Shown here in pieces: positions 23,901 to 35,465 of a stretch of DNA of 64,000 nucleotides (position 1 is its first letter; each line of letters opens with the position of its first letter). A program made the position numbers and the translations under genes. The stretch spans positions 1,736,001 through 1,800,000 of the forward strand of contig JAVTLE010000015.1 in the NCBI GenBank assembly GCA_033439295.1, in the 5' to 3' direction. The notes under the pieces are model-generated. The model had not been told where the DNA came from and ran no database searches. It saw nothing but the letters and a program-made list of their open reading frames with translations. The stretch comes from Deuterostichococcus epilithicus. Lineage: Eukaryota > Chlorophyta > Trebouxiophyceae > Prasiolales > Stichococcaceae.

Positions 23901-24273
23901 AACACTGCACCGCCGTGCTCCAGCGCTCCACACGGGCTCATTCGCCCCAGCGCCAGCTCCCGCCAGTGGGGCGGCCTGTGATGGCAGCCGGAGGCTGCCA
24001 AAAAGGCGCAAGGCTGCCCGTGGCGGCGGGAGGCGCAATGCAACGGCCAGCGGCAACTCCACTGCGTCGAAGACAAGTGCAGCAGCTGCCGGTGGAACGG
24101 GCACACCACGCGGAGGCTTTACACTGACCGAGGGCGGGACGACAGCACAGCCGCGGCGGCTGCCTGCGCTGGTCTGGTGCATCGAGGATGCCCACGAGCA
24201 CTGCCGCGTGTGCGTCGACAGTGACGGCACCGGCGGTGCCCTCGTCTTCGAGGACATCTGCGACTCGTGCTAA
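20932..24273 (+). CDS. F-box protein with leucine-rich repeats
   Basis: The first exon (20932-21217) starts MAPIISSEVLDLVLLKLPTS and continues ERVAASAVCSGWSEVAQRV, a standard F-box (L-x-x-L-P motif, C-x-x-W). Later exons read as degenerate LRRs: ACPHLTQLVLGHVSAELVIE, LPHLSDLQVHRFEHG, ATRLHHLSISTHGCSLRF, LGKLQRLEYLHLR, VDGLTALRTIRLVCREP, LPALDHLALSQ and LSRVTALGLRCNALAGLPPE followed by VEILDLSFNVPLMKSL. The last exon is Ala/Pro-rich and ends CVDSDGTGGALVFEDICDSC. F-box/LRR proteins are substrate receptors of SCF ubiquitin ligases: the F-box binds SKP1 and the LRRs bind the target. The target is unknown. A similar gene lies at 45948-48859. Exon borders in the middle (22900-23150) are approximate. 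Confidence 0.82.
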
Positions 24274-24390
24274 AGCCAACATACCTGCTGCACCCGTGTC
24301 TTGTGCTCAATTAGGGCTTGGATAACTTCGAAAGGCTAAAATGCGAAATGACTAAGGGCTAACACCGACTTTTGCGTGCTGTGCAAAAGC
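24274..24390 (+). promoter_or_regulatory. Very short intergenic gap (about 117 bp) between two + strand genes
   Basis: The F-box gene stops at 24273 and the next start codon is at 24391 (or 24424). The gap must hold the upstream 3' end and the downstream 5' UTR, so the promoter of the MFP1-like gene may overlap the F-box gene. The gap is relatively AT-rich (for example attagggcttggataacttc). Confidence 0.4.
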
Positions 24391-27300
24391 ATGGAGCAGT
24401 TTGCACGCAAGCGCATAGGCAAGATGGCGCAGGCCGCCGTCCTGTTGCGTCAGAACCGGCCACTACAAGCGCGATCGCGCCGGAGCCGGTGCTCCCTATC
24501 CATATGCCCGGCTAGCGGCAGGCACCTGCGCGTGCGAGCGGGTGACAACGCAGAGCCGCCCGCGCCGGAGAAGCAGCCGGAAGGCGATGCTGAAGTGGCA
24601 TCGAATCGCCGCCTGCTGCTAATGGCGGGCGCAGCAGGCATTGCCTCGGCCTTGCCCATGTGGCTGAGCATGGCAGCCAGCAGGGGTCGAGGACGCGCTC
24701 AGGCTGCGACGCTAACTGACCAGCAGGTACTGCCTCGATCAATGCGCATGATTTCTCGTGTTTGCCTGCCTTTGCACTGGTGCGTACGCCGTCCCGGAGG
24801 GTTCCGCAAGTCCCTTCTGGGACGTGTCCTCGACATGCTTGCATGCACCGTTCTGACGGCATCTCGCAACAGAGCAGTGCTGCGGGATGCATGAGAGTGC
24901 ACTCTGCGCGCAACTTGACTGGCGAGCCAGGGCATGTTCCCTGCTGACTCAGCCCCTTTGCAAGCTCAGATCACCGTCTCAGACTGGACCCTTCTCGTTG
25001 TCGCAGGAGCGTCCAGGCTTGCAGCTGTCCGTCTCAGATGCTGCCGCGGGGCCCGACGCAGGTGCACCAGGCCAGAATGCCCTGGCGGTCGTCTCCAGCA
25101 GTTTTCGTGAAGCGGATGCTGTGCCGCAGCTCCTGGCGGGCGGTGGCCTCTCCATAGCAGACCTTGACAGTGGCTCACCGCTGTTACAGTCCGCACAGAC
25201 CGCTGTGGGCAGCTCGGGCACAGATTGGGTGCCCTGGGTCGCCGCCGCTGTCGGCGCGGTAGCCGGCGGTTCGGCAGCCCTGAGTCAGACCCGGAAGGTG
25301 TGCCATTGCACTTCTGTCGTCACACCGGAAAGCATTGAGGCATTCCACGAACCGTGTCGAGGCGCCGCTTGGCGTCACTTATGTCCAGCTTCCAGTCCTG
25401 CGGATGAGCTGATGCCTCGGCGATCAACGTGTGCATTGCTATGTACCTAGGTGTAAGACTGTGACATGCAGCTTGAGGCCCTCTGGCAGCCCTGCTAACT
25501 GAGCAGTTCACGACTCTGTTTGTGACGCTGCAGATGCAAGCGCTGGACGGGGAGCTGCAGCAGGCACGCGGAAAGCTGTCCGCGGCGGAGGGCCAGCTGG
25601 CGGCGCTGGGCCGCGCGCTTGAAACAGCGTCGCCGGCGGAGGCGCTGCCGGCGCTGCAGGGCCGCCTCGCGGAGCTGGCCGGCGCCCAGGAGCAGTTGCG
25701 CGACTCCGCTCGGCGGCTGGCGTCGGCGCAGGTGGTGGCGGCGGCGGCGGAGAAGGAGGCGGAACAAGCCAGGCGGCGGGGGACGACCTGCGGCGGGCTC
25801 TTAATGCGGCCGAGGAGGGAAGCAGGAAGCTGGAGGGGCAGCTGGCCGCGGAGGCGCAGGCAGCGGCGGATGCACATGCCGAGGCGCTAGAGGCCCACGC
25901 GGAGGCGGCGCAGCGGAAGCAGGTTCGTGTGGCTTCAGGCCTCCTGGCAAGCTGCAGTCTTTCGTTGGGCTTTTCATGGGATGCTGGTGCTGGACATGCA
26001 AAGGGTGCAGGCGCCGCATGACCTCAACTCTGGGCGTAGCACTCCCTGTGGGTTGAGCATTGATTGAGCCGTTGACGCGAGCTTGTGGTCGGTGCTCATT
26101 GGCGCTAGTAACGGATGTCCTTCCCAGCTTCGAGTGCCAGCTGCTGGCGCATGAAGTTGCTGCAGTTGTTGAGGTGTGATGATATCTACTGAAACCGAGA
26201 CAGGAGCACAGGTCGGCAGAGGTGCATTCGCACGAGAACGCCCACGGTCAGTTACCCAATCCACAACTCTCCTGCAGGCGCTGCTGGAGGCGAAGAAACA
26301 ACTGGCTGAGGCGGCGGACCGGGCGCAGCGGCGCGGCGAGGAGCTGCAGCAGCTGCAAGCGGCGCTGCTGGAGGCGCGGACCGACGGCGACGCCGCCAAG
26401 GCCAAGCTGGTGGCGGAGCGGGAGAACTCTGCGACGCTGGACCGCGCCCGCGCGGCTGCCATCCAGGTTTGACAATCTCGGTCGATGGTGTGTCTGCGCA
26501 CATGACAACGTCGCTTGCGCCGTGCTCGAGCGTCATGCTCGACGGCTCCTGCGGGGGGGATGGCCTTTTTACAGCATGCGACTGATGATGCAGTGATGGT
26601 GCGCATGGCAAGCGGGTGCGCAGCCATGTGAAGTCACGAGTCGGTGCTTGCTGGATGGTTTTCCTGTCAGCAGGGTGGTCCGAATGAGCAGCGTCCAGGT
26701 CTGGCCATCCGGACCGCCTCGAACCCAGTCGACATGCGCACACGTCTCACGCCAAATCCTAGCCTCGACTCCTGAGCCGCGGCGCCGCGACCTGTACAGG
26801 ATGTGCGGGAGCTGCTGGGCGCCAAGCGGGCGCTGGAGTCGGAGGTCGCGGCAGCCAAGCAGGAGGCGGCGGAGCTCGAGCTGGAGAGGGGGGTGCAGCT
26901 GCAGGAGGCGGCCGAGGCGCGCGCGGATCTCGAGGAGGCGCTCAGCACGCTGGCGGGAAACGGGGAGGAGCTGGAGGCGCAGCTGCGGGAGGCGGAGGCC
27001 CGCGAGCAGGCGGTGGGTGCCCTTTCGTTGTCTGCCATGTTTGGCATCTGAAAGACTGGTGTCTGCTGCTGTCTGGTCTGCGCGTCAAGCGCTTGCGCAC
27101 ACGGCCTGATGCCTGGCTTGCTTCGAGGCTTGCGGCGGTGGTGCTGCGCGGGGCAGAGCACGCGAGCAGGCCGTCAGCGCGATTTGGCAAGGCAGATGCG
27201 CAGAACTCAGGGGAGTTGCACTTCTGGGCGGAATAGGGGCTGCGTGGCCGTTGCGCCGAGATCGCTGGCTGAACGCACCCGTCCGTACCTCAGCACGCCC

Positions 27301-29721
27301 TCCAAATGGAGTGCTGCGCACCTTCAAAGCCTCCCTCACATGGGGAACCACACTCCAGTCTGGGTATCATCAATCTTGCACCTTCTGCGCTGCCGCACAA
27401 CCCATTCGTTCACCCTTGCGCCTGGCCCCCTGGCCTTGTCCGAGCCCTGCGGGAGGCGCACGCAGACTCGCAACAAGGCGCCGACGGCCACGGCAATCCC
27501 GTCGAGACCTCGTTCACCCCCGCGCCTGGCCCCCCTCCGCTGCCCAGGCGTTGCGGGAGGTGCATGCGGAGGCAAGCGGTCGCAATGAGGCGCTGGTGGC
27601 GCTGGACGCGCTTACCAAGGAGGCTGCGGCGAAGCAGTCGCGCCTGGTGGAGGCGATGCAGGCCTGCCAGCACCTGCAGTCGGAGCTGGAGGCCGCCCAG
27701 GCGAGTCCCCCCTGCCCGGCGTCCTATCTGGCCGTTGTGTTCGTAGCTGCCGTCAGCACACGGCGGCTTCAGACCGCCGCTGGCGCGCCGGCACAGCTGC
27801 AGTCCGAGCTGAGGCCGCCCAGCCAAGCTGCTGCCGGCGCACCCTCTGCTGCATGTGGAGTGACAGTATTTGGCGCACACTGCTGCTGGCCGCAGCGACA
27901 GCAGGCAGCAGCGGACGTTGTCGCCAAGTGGGCGGCGCTGGTCGCACGCCCTGCATCCCGCCCCTGCCTGCCTGTCTGCCCTGCAACCGCGACTCAGGCC
28001 AGACGCCGTGCTTGCGGCTGCCCTGCATGCAGCCGCCCTGTCGAGGCGCCCCGAGTGTGGGGCGAGCATCGTGTGTTGCATGGAGAGCTCTTGGATCCGA
28101 CGCCCAGGTCCACGGCCAACTACCCGGGTGCCGCTGGGGACGTGGGGGGCAGGAGGTGGGACCCCGTGTCGCACTCAGACACCCCCCGAAGCGACGCCCG
28201 GGCCCAGCCAGACAAAGGGTTTCCCATGCGTGGCGCAGGCGGAGGCGGGGTCGCTGCGGGGGCAGCTGGGGGCCCGGGAGCAGGAGGTGCGGGAGCTGGA
28301 GGGCGACATCACGACGGCGGTGTCGGACGTGCGCGATGCCCTGCACCGCGAGGTTGCCGCCCTGCAGCAGGCCGACGACGAGCGCGCGGTGAGCTGTCGA
28401 GCTATCTACAGAGACGGTTGGTGGTCGCTGACAGTGGCTCTGCGCATGGCGATGACGGGGTCGTGACGAGACGCTGGGCAGCGGGAGACGAGACGCTCGG
28501 CAGCGGGAGTCGCTAGGTCCTGGGTATGTTAGGCCCTTCAGGTACCTGTCTGCTGCCCCGTGCGCGACGGCCCGTCCAGCTGCGTGTGCCTCTGGAGTGC
28601 CTTGAATTTCGGCCGCAGTGGTCCCTTGCAACATGGATGCCTGGGCGCTTGATGCAAGCAGGTATTTAGGGCTTGGACCCTGAACCCGAAAACCTGCGCA
28701 GGCGGCAGAGCAGGCGATCCGGCGAATGGCGGAGGCGGAGGATGCTCTGGAGGGCGCCCGCCAGGAGACCGGCCACCTGCGCGGGCGCCTGGCCACCGCC
28801 GAGCAGTCGCTCAAGGTGGGAACTAAGCAACTGATAGACGCGCGCCAAGGTCTCCGCTCACATGTTCAGCGGGCTGCCGCTGTTGTTCTGCAATGGCAGC
28901 GCGTGTCGCCCCCCGGAAGTTAGCAGCCCCGGAACTGCGCCGCCGCCGCCTGGCTGTGCCTCAGGCACACGGACCCTGCATCATGACGCCACATCTGACA
29001 GCCCCCATCTGCAGGAGCTGCAGGGCGAGCTCAGGAGGCGGAGCTGCTGGGCACTCGAAACGCACCGGAGCACCACGCTCGCATGCACAAGCGCGTGCGA
29101 TTGTCACGTGTGACCGCTGCACCCCCGCAGGAGCTGGAGGGTGGGCTGAAGGTGGAGCTGGCAGGCACCCAGAAAGCGCTGGAGGCGCGCACGACGGAGC
29201 TGAGGCAGGCGGCCGCCGCTGCCGAGGCGCTGCCCGCTGTGCGTGCTCGGGCGGAGGAGCTCCAGTCCCAGGTGCGCCCACCTGGGCGCATTGCTGCCTT
29301 CGGGGGCGAGCCCGCCAGTTGAACGGCTGCAGGGATGTCGCAGCGCCTCGCGTGCTGTCGAAACCTGGAAAGCGCCCGCAGCGCCTCGCGACTGCGCACA
29401 GACCCGTCAGCGCACCTAATCGGGCTTCTGTGTGGCCCTGGGTGAGCGCTCTGGCTCACTGACGGAGGTGGCTCTTGCACTGTTGAATCACATCGTGCAA
29501 TCGGGCAATCGGCACAGGTGGCGGACCTGCAGCAGCAACTGCGAGAGGCGCGCAGCTACTCCGGCTCCCCTGCTGCTGCCTCCGTCCCCAACCAGGGCCG
29601 CGGCGGCAGCGGCAGCCAGCCCAGCAGCAGCCAACCTGGCGGCGGCGGCGGCAGCGCGCCCAGCGTTGGCGGCCAGCCGTCGCGCGTGCAGAAGTCGGCA
29701 GCGGCGGCCTCTCAGCAGCGG

Positions 29722-29752
<31 letters not shown>

Positions 29753-30093
29753 CTGCATCAAAGGAGAAGGTCAAGGGCACGCAGCAGGCGGCGGGGTCTG
29801 TGCAGAATGGGGCGGCAGCCAAGCCGTCGCCGCCGCCGCTGCAGGCCCGGCCGGCGCGCAAAGCGCCACCGAATGCTGCGGCTGATGGTGCGCCCCAGCC
29901 CAAGCAGCCGGGCCTGACCCAGTCGGACAGCGAGTCACAGGCGCAGCAAACGCCGCAGGCACCACAGCCGCCTACGGCCAAGCTGGCAGGCCCTGGCGGC
30001 GGCGCGGCGGGCGGCGGCAGCGGTCCCACCGCCGCCGCCGCCGCCGCTGCCCCCTCTGTGTCTGCGCCCTCGAACGTCAAGGTGAGGCCGTGA
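24391..30093 (+). CDS. MFP1-like plastid coiled-coil protein
   Basis: Two starts are possible, 24391 and 24424 (MAQAAVLLRQNRPLQARSRR). The second gives a typical chloroplast transit peptide, rich in Ser/Arg/Ala and free of acidic residues. It is followed by NRRLLLMAGAAGIASALPMW, a twin-Arg-like hydrophobic segment, and a second hydrophobic stretch (DWVPWVAAAVGAVAGGSAAL). Most of the remaining protein is long heptad-rich coiled coil over about ten exons (LDGELQQARGKLSAAEGQLA, LLEAKKQLAEAADRAQRR, ELEGDITTAVSDVRDALHRE). The C-terminus is low-complexity Ser/Gly/Gln/Pro with a nine-Gln run. Plant MFP1 (MAR-binding filament-like protein 1) has this plan: transit peptide, N-terminal hydrophobic anchor, long coiled coil; it sits on thylakoids and contacts nucleoid DNA. 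Because coiled coils look alike, the specific name is tentative. The stop at 30091-30093 could be bypassed by a donor at NVK/gtgagg. Confidence 0.6.
27406..27830 (+). repeat. Two decayed partial exon duplications inside the MFP1-like gene
   Basis: Pair one: about 27406-27483 and 27509-27590 share tcgttcaccc..gcgcctggccccc and then CTGCGGGAGG(C/T)GCA(C/T)GC. Both cover an intron end and the start of the ALREVHAEASGRNEA exon. Pair two: about 27665-27703 (the real exon end, LQSELEAAQ) and 27788-27828, where one G is lost (gagctgaggcc for gagctggaggcc), which breaks the frame. The frame-broken copy in pair two, and whichever copy in pair one is unspliced, look like relics. Confidence 0.7.
28465..28508. 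repeat. 22-bp tandem duplication in an intron
   Basis: The unit gacgagacgctgggcagcgg(ga) occurs twice in a row with one mismatch. Confidence 0.85.
29725..29752 (+). repeat. CAG trinucleotide run coding for poly-Gln
   Basis: About nine CAG codons in the last long exon of the MFP1-like gene give a poly-Gln stretch flanked by RR and PASKEK. Likely length-variable. Confidence 0.9.
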
Positions 30094-31172
30094 TGTCGAA
30101 GCTGTGGCTCCACAGATGAGTACCGGTTGATGCTGATGGCTGGTGACGAAAACTTATTGGAAGGGGTTGACACGCTTTTCACAGGGAGCTGAATGTACTT
30201 GCTGCTGTCGCCGTGCAGGCGCGGTGACTTGCTGCCGTTGCCCCTGTGCAACGGGTATTGAACATCGAACCATGCTTGCGCCCTGCACACGTGGACGTTG
30301 CAAACATGAGCCCGTGGGGAGGCTGAGGCCCAACACTGCGACAGCCACGGCACCGGGAGGCAGAAGCCTCAACTGCACATTGTGTCGGCCTGGCGCACGG
30401 GCTCGACACGGCGATCGGACGGCGTCTTTCTGCTGGTTCACGCTACGTTGGAGCGCATGGCGTGGAGTGAACGCGGCTGCACCCCCAGATGCTGTGTGTT
30501 GCGACGGCATGCCGTGTGAGCGCTGCGCGGTTGCAGAGGTTTTAGACTTCGTGGGGTGGGGTGTGAATGTTTCGTCGTGTGGCGCTGTTGAGTTCAACAA
30601 AGGTAGCTTTGCGTCTGGGTGGTCAGAGCTCCTTTTTGATGCTTGATGGCAGCTCGCGTATTGCTTTGCCTCACCGCCGGCAACGATGTGGAAATGTGCA
30701 TGCATAATCTGGACCATTACGCTTATGCCACTGCTCAGAAGATTCTTCGAAAGATCTCGTTGCTGACCGCACAACCATCTAAACCCGGCTCATCCTTGAA
30801 ATCGGCGGCATCAAACGCAGCTGAAAACTCAGGTGACAAAACGCAACGACACGTAGGTATCCTGCCTGACCAAGCTGCTGCAAAATATATTTTGAAAGGG
30901 ACCGCAGAACAGGGATCGCTGGGTGTCGACCGGCGAGCGCCAGATGATGCGCACAACAACAGGGCTCGCTAGATGCACCCAACACCCAGTCCACAAAACT
31001 CCTTTCCACAATCTCAAAACCTTAGCGCCACTCCTATGAGCGGCTGCTCTCACCGTCTGCCATGTCACCTGCTCCCTGATACCCAACGGTGCCACAGACG
31101 GCTACCACGAATTTCCACTGCCGCAACTATTCCAACTGGCCTGAACAAAGTTCAGGTATACCATGCTGATGT
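30094..31172. other. Convergent intergenic region
   Basis: About 1.1 kb between the MFP1-like stop and the 3' end of the FAD oxidase gene on the other strand. Open stretches exist on both strands, but none shows splice-framed coding texture or a motif I recognise. Confidence 0.5.
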
Positions 31173-34100
31173 TCAGCCGGCAGACTCTGTCGTTGGGATC
31201 GAGAAAGGGTAGCCAAAGTAGGACGTCGGGTCGAACCGCCTCTTGACGGCGACCAGCCTGTCGAGGTTGCTGCCATAGTATGCGGAAAGCGAGGCGGCGC
31301 CCAGGTCCTGCCGCAAAGGAATTGGATTGCTGTTGGGACATGTGTTCATTCTACAGTCATGCAGGTCTATCGTGCACAATGCACATTTATGCCAGACCCT
31401 CCCGCTGCTCTGTTCCACACGAGGCCCGCACAGGTGCACGCACGCATGCTCCACTACTCCAGAAACGCCACCTAAAACAGCGGCTTACCCTGTCGATGTA
31501 GTTCTGATAAGCACTCGGGTCCACATGTGGCTGCATCGATGACCAAAAGTCCTGCATGTAACAAGGGCACGGCGATGTTGCAAGTCGTGGACAATTCGCT
31601 GCTGCGTACAGTGTGTGCATGTGCAGGCTCGGGATGGTTATTAGGGCAGATACCGAAAAGTCAGGCGTGCCTGCAGCCAGGCTGTGCTCCTTCGCGCATC
31701 GGCTGCGTTCGTCCAGGAGACATAGAACTGAATGGACCCGAGCATGTTGCGGTGCACAAATGCGGTGTCTGCCGCAGGGATCGTGTTCAGTGCGCCCTGC
31801 AGACGCACAGTTTCTCGTTGCAGTTTGTTGGACGAGATGCATGAGCACCAGCTGCGGTCTTACAATGGAAATGATACAGCACAGGGAAAGAAAGACATTG
31901 CTCCAGAGGTATCATGGCTACAGGCTCACCCCGTAGGAGTGCCATTGTGCCCATCCGCCGATGCCCTGGCTCGTGGCAGCAGCAATCTTGACGGCAGCCA
32001 GTGCCACGCCGGCGGCCGACATGGGCCTCTTTACGAAGTTGCTTCTGGCCTTGAAGTGGCTGGGCGGACTGACCTGGACGCCCACGCCGAGCGCCAGGCT
32101 GCTTGGCCGCTGGGGCTGCAGCGCCTGGATGAACAGTGCATATCCCGTCAATGCATTCACCAGCAGTGGCGCTGCAGGCTGCGGGGCGACAGCATGCCGA
32201 GAAGTGGCTTCGGAAGGCACAGCAGCATGGGAAGTGCACACGACTCGGAACAACCGTCACAGTCAATGAATGCGCGCTGGAGGCGACAGCAAACGGGTGA
32301 AGCGGTGCAGGTCACACCTCTGCCTGGTTGCCGAATCGCACTACTGCGTCGATGTAGGACATCTGGTCGTAGTTTGCCCGAAGCGGCTGCCCGACAGTCT
32401 GCAGCAGGTTGCTGGCGGTGAGCACCGCTCGCGCCCGGGAGGCTTGCCCCAGGTACAGCGCGTGCAGCTGCACACTGCCGTAGCCAATGAACAGGTCGGA
32501 GGAGATGTCGTTGGTCAGGCGGGGCATCTTGCGCTGCGGTGGCACAAGATGATGGTTGCGTCAGGCGACGCTTTGCGCCATGGGTGAGATCTCGCATGAG
32601 AAGCTTAGCGTAACTATGGTTCTGCACTGCACAGGTAAGGCATTGCAACAGCACACCGCCCCAGAGTGGAGTTTTGGCATCGCAGTCTTGCAGAGCACAC
32701 ACCTGGTACCATTGGATGGCCCCGGCAGCAGCACTGGCGGGCCATGTGATGTCGATTGCGGTGACCTGCTGTGGCACGCCCACCGTTTGCACGAAAAACT
32801 TTGTGACGACTCCCCAGTTGCCTGCAGCACGAGCAGCCATGGTCATGGATCAGCACCTCGGACGCACAGTTGTGCAAGCCAGCAAGCCAGCAACAAGTGC
32901 CAGTTCCCACTTGTTGGATTCTGCATGGATACTTGCACAGATCAGATATCCGGAAAACAGAGGACGCGCCAAGGGAGCTCACCGCCGCCGCCACCCCTGC
33001 ACGCCCACAGCAGGTCTGCATTGCGGGTCCTGCTGGCGGTCATGATGGCACCGCCCGCGGTCACCATCTCCAGGCCTATCAGGCGGTCGGATGCCAGGCC
33101 ATACCTTCTGGCCAGCATGCCGAAGCCGCCGCCTGCAGAAGGGAAGGAGCAGTCCTCTCAGCAAACGAAAGGGGACGGGGGGAGGGTTTTGTGGCGCACC
33201 ACAACAGGACTGGTGCCTCGACAATTAATGCTTTTCGAGGCACTGGCTCCCTGGGCAGCGCTCGAGAGGATGGGGGGTGCCCCTGCCCAAGGGTCTTCAA
33301 ACTTGCCTTGAATGTGGCCACCGATACCAACGGTGGGGCAGGTGCCGGCCGGTATCGTACGGCGCCCTTGATCCCAGAGCGCCTGCAAGCAAATGCTGCC
33401 GATTGAGTTATCGACCCAGCTAACGTCTGCCGCAACACCAAATTTTACACCATGCGCTTGACAGGCTATGCTGTCAGATGCGCCGCCATGCAGTGGCATC
33501 TGTCACGGGGTCAGCAGGTTGAGTATCAGGCTTGACTGCGCGCACCTTGTAGATGGGGCCGAGTCTGGCGCCCGCCTGGATGGTGGCCACGCTGTTTGTC
33601 CTGTTGAGTGTCACCGCAGCCATTTTGCTCAGGTCGACGGTGACCTTGTTGGGCTGCACGCTGTACCCTGCGTGGACGAGAGGAGGAGGGCTAACAGGTG
33701 TCGCCAGTTTCACGACCCAGTAGGGCGCACTCGTCCAGCGACAAAGCACACATGGCTGGAATCTGCCGGGACGTTTGTGGGCGCACACTATCTGCATGGA
33801 CAGGCTGTGCATACCAGACACCCTGGGACGTCATGCTCTGCTCTGTAGGGTTGCACACGGGCACACCTTCGTAGGAATGGCCGCCGCTGCGGGGCGCAAC
33901 GCCCTTGCCAAACTGCCGCGCGCATCTCACTATCTTCGAGACCTGATTCACCGTGCGAGGGTATGTCACAAGCACCGGTACGGCCAGAACTCTCAGATTC
34001 CACACCTGCGCAGCATAATTACGACCTGTGGTCATGGCATGGCCTGGCCCAACGCAACTTGCACGGCAACACAGCAACACAAAGTCCGCAATGCTACTAA

Positions 34101-34691
34101 GCAGTTTGCCACCGGCCACAATGCTGTCCTCGTGACAGTGGACACTCGCAACGTGCAGCGCCGACATGAGATAGTGCTGAAGAGTAATCCCGCATCGAGA
34201 GATGATCTATCGCATCAGCAGAATGAGACAAGATCCGCAGCCCTCACCGAGCTGGCTGTTGCAAATGCAGTGGCGCCTGGGGGCGTGTACCGCAGGCCGC
34301 TGATTGCGGACAGGCAGCTATTTATGCTGCCCGCCGTCGTCTGGAGGCCTCTAAGCCTCAGACTGGCTGCAAGGGCGTGGTGAGCGCCGGTGAAATTTGC
34401 TTCCCGAGTGCCGCTGCTATCGGCTGGTCCCTGGGCAGCATGCACTGCGTGACCTGCAAGCATCCCACCGTCTCAGAAAGGCGCAGATTATCTCACATTC
34501 TAAACTTGATGAATGAGGAACGCGAATGTGAATGACCTGCCCAGCGCATGCCCAGAACCAAATGCACCGAATGCACTACATACACAGAACAATCCTCAGC
34601 ATGCAGCGGAGCCTGCACCGGGCAAGAGCAGCGCGACGGCGGAGAGGAACGCTGCCCCTCTGACGTAGAAGATGACATTGGGTGCTATCAT
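31173..34691 (-). CDS. FAD-linked oxidase, berberine bridge enzyme-like
   Basis: On the minus strand the start at 34691 gives a signal peptide (MIAPNVIFYVRGAAFLSAVA, LLLPG). The PCMH-type FAD domain follows: SCLSAISGLRYTPPGATAFA, VWNLRVLAVPVLVTYPRTVN, IVRCARQFGKGVAPRSGGHS, VDLSKMAAVTLNRTNSVATI, QAGARLGPIYK, AGTCPTVGIGGHIQG, GGGFGMLARRYGLASDRLIG and AGGAIMTASRTRNADLLWAC. The His of RSGGHSYEG and the Cys of GTCPTVGIGGH are the two residues that hold FAD bicovalently in berberine-bridge enzymes; both are present. The C-terminal BBE element is clear: YYGSNLDRLVAVKRRFDPTS, YFGYPF. Members are secreted oxidases of alkaloids, oligosaccharides or monolignols; the substrate here is unknown. Near other glycan genes a carbohydrate oxidase is a reasonable guess. 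About ten exons; stop at 31173-31175. Confidence 0.88.
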
Positions 34692-35465
34692 TTCCGGTTC
34701 ACGTTGCCGGCTCCGAGGTTCGTCTTTGCGCCGAAAAAGGCCCGGTTCACGGCGGATGTGCGCAGGATCGATCACCCGGTCGACGCTTTGGCTTGTTGAA
34801 GTGTCTGACTGAACGTGAGGGACGCACAACTCTGCAACGCTATGGCTCGCTGCGCTGCACTTCGAGCCTCCAACAGAAGGCTTGGTCCTGACGACGGCCT
34901 GCAGCGAGGGGTGGCCACACAAGCTGCCGATGAGTCTGCTCAAATAGTGGGCAAAGATTGAAGCTTCGACACTGTGCCCGAAAACCGAGGCCGCGCACCA
35001 CGCTAGCCCTGCAGATGTCATCTCGTGAAGTCGTCCTGGCCTGACGTGGTGCCAGGTGGCACTGATCTGCAGAGGCCTCATCAGTCATCACACTGGCACA
35101 GCGAGTGGCGTGACAGAGTGGCTTGCTTGGAATTTCTCAACTGCCGACGATCCCTGTTGCGGCCTTGTGTCGCCTGGATGTAGTGTCGGAGGTGCCAACT
35201 TGTGTGCATTGCTGAACGCAAACAGTGGGCCGACTAAACAGGCAACTCGCTTCCGACGGGCTTGCTTGATCACTCAGCAGCAGTCGTGAAGTGAACCACC
35301 GAGTTACTCCTGGACCTGCAATCTGAGGCAGCAGCAAATTGCTTACTTCTGCGGTGCGCCCTTCGCAACGGCTGCGGCACAGTGCACACGGCACAAACCG
35401 GCTCAGTGAGCTCCCGGCAGTAGTGCGCCTCGACCGGCGGCAGTGCTGTGGCATTTCAGCAAGCT
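34692..35465. other. Divergent intergenic region, shared promoter area
   Basis: About 770 bp between start codons of the FAD oxidase (-) and the SET protein (+). No gene seen. No TATA-like element in the expected place on either side. Confidence 0.5.

Noticed and set aside
27251-28516. Long open frame (over 400 codons) on the + strand
   Set aside because: It runs through introns and relic exon copies in the wrong frame; the coiled-coil frame is carried by short spliced exons.
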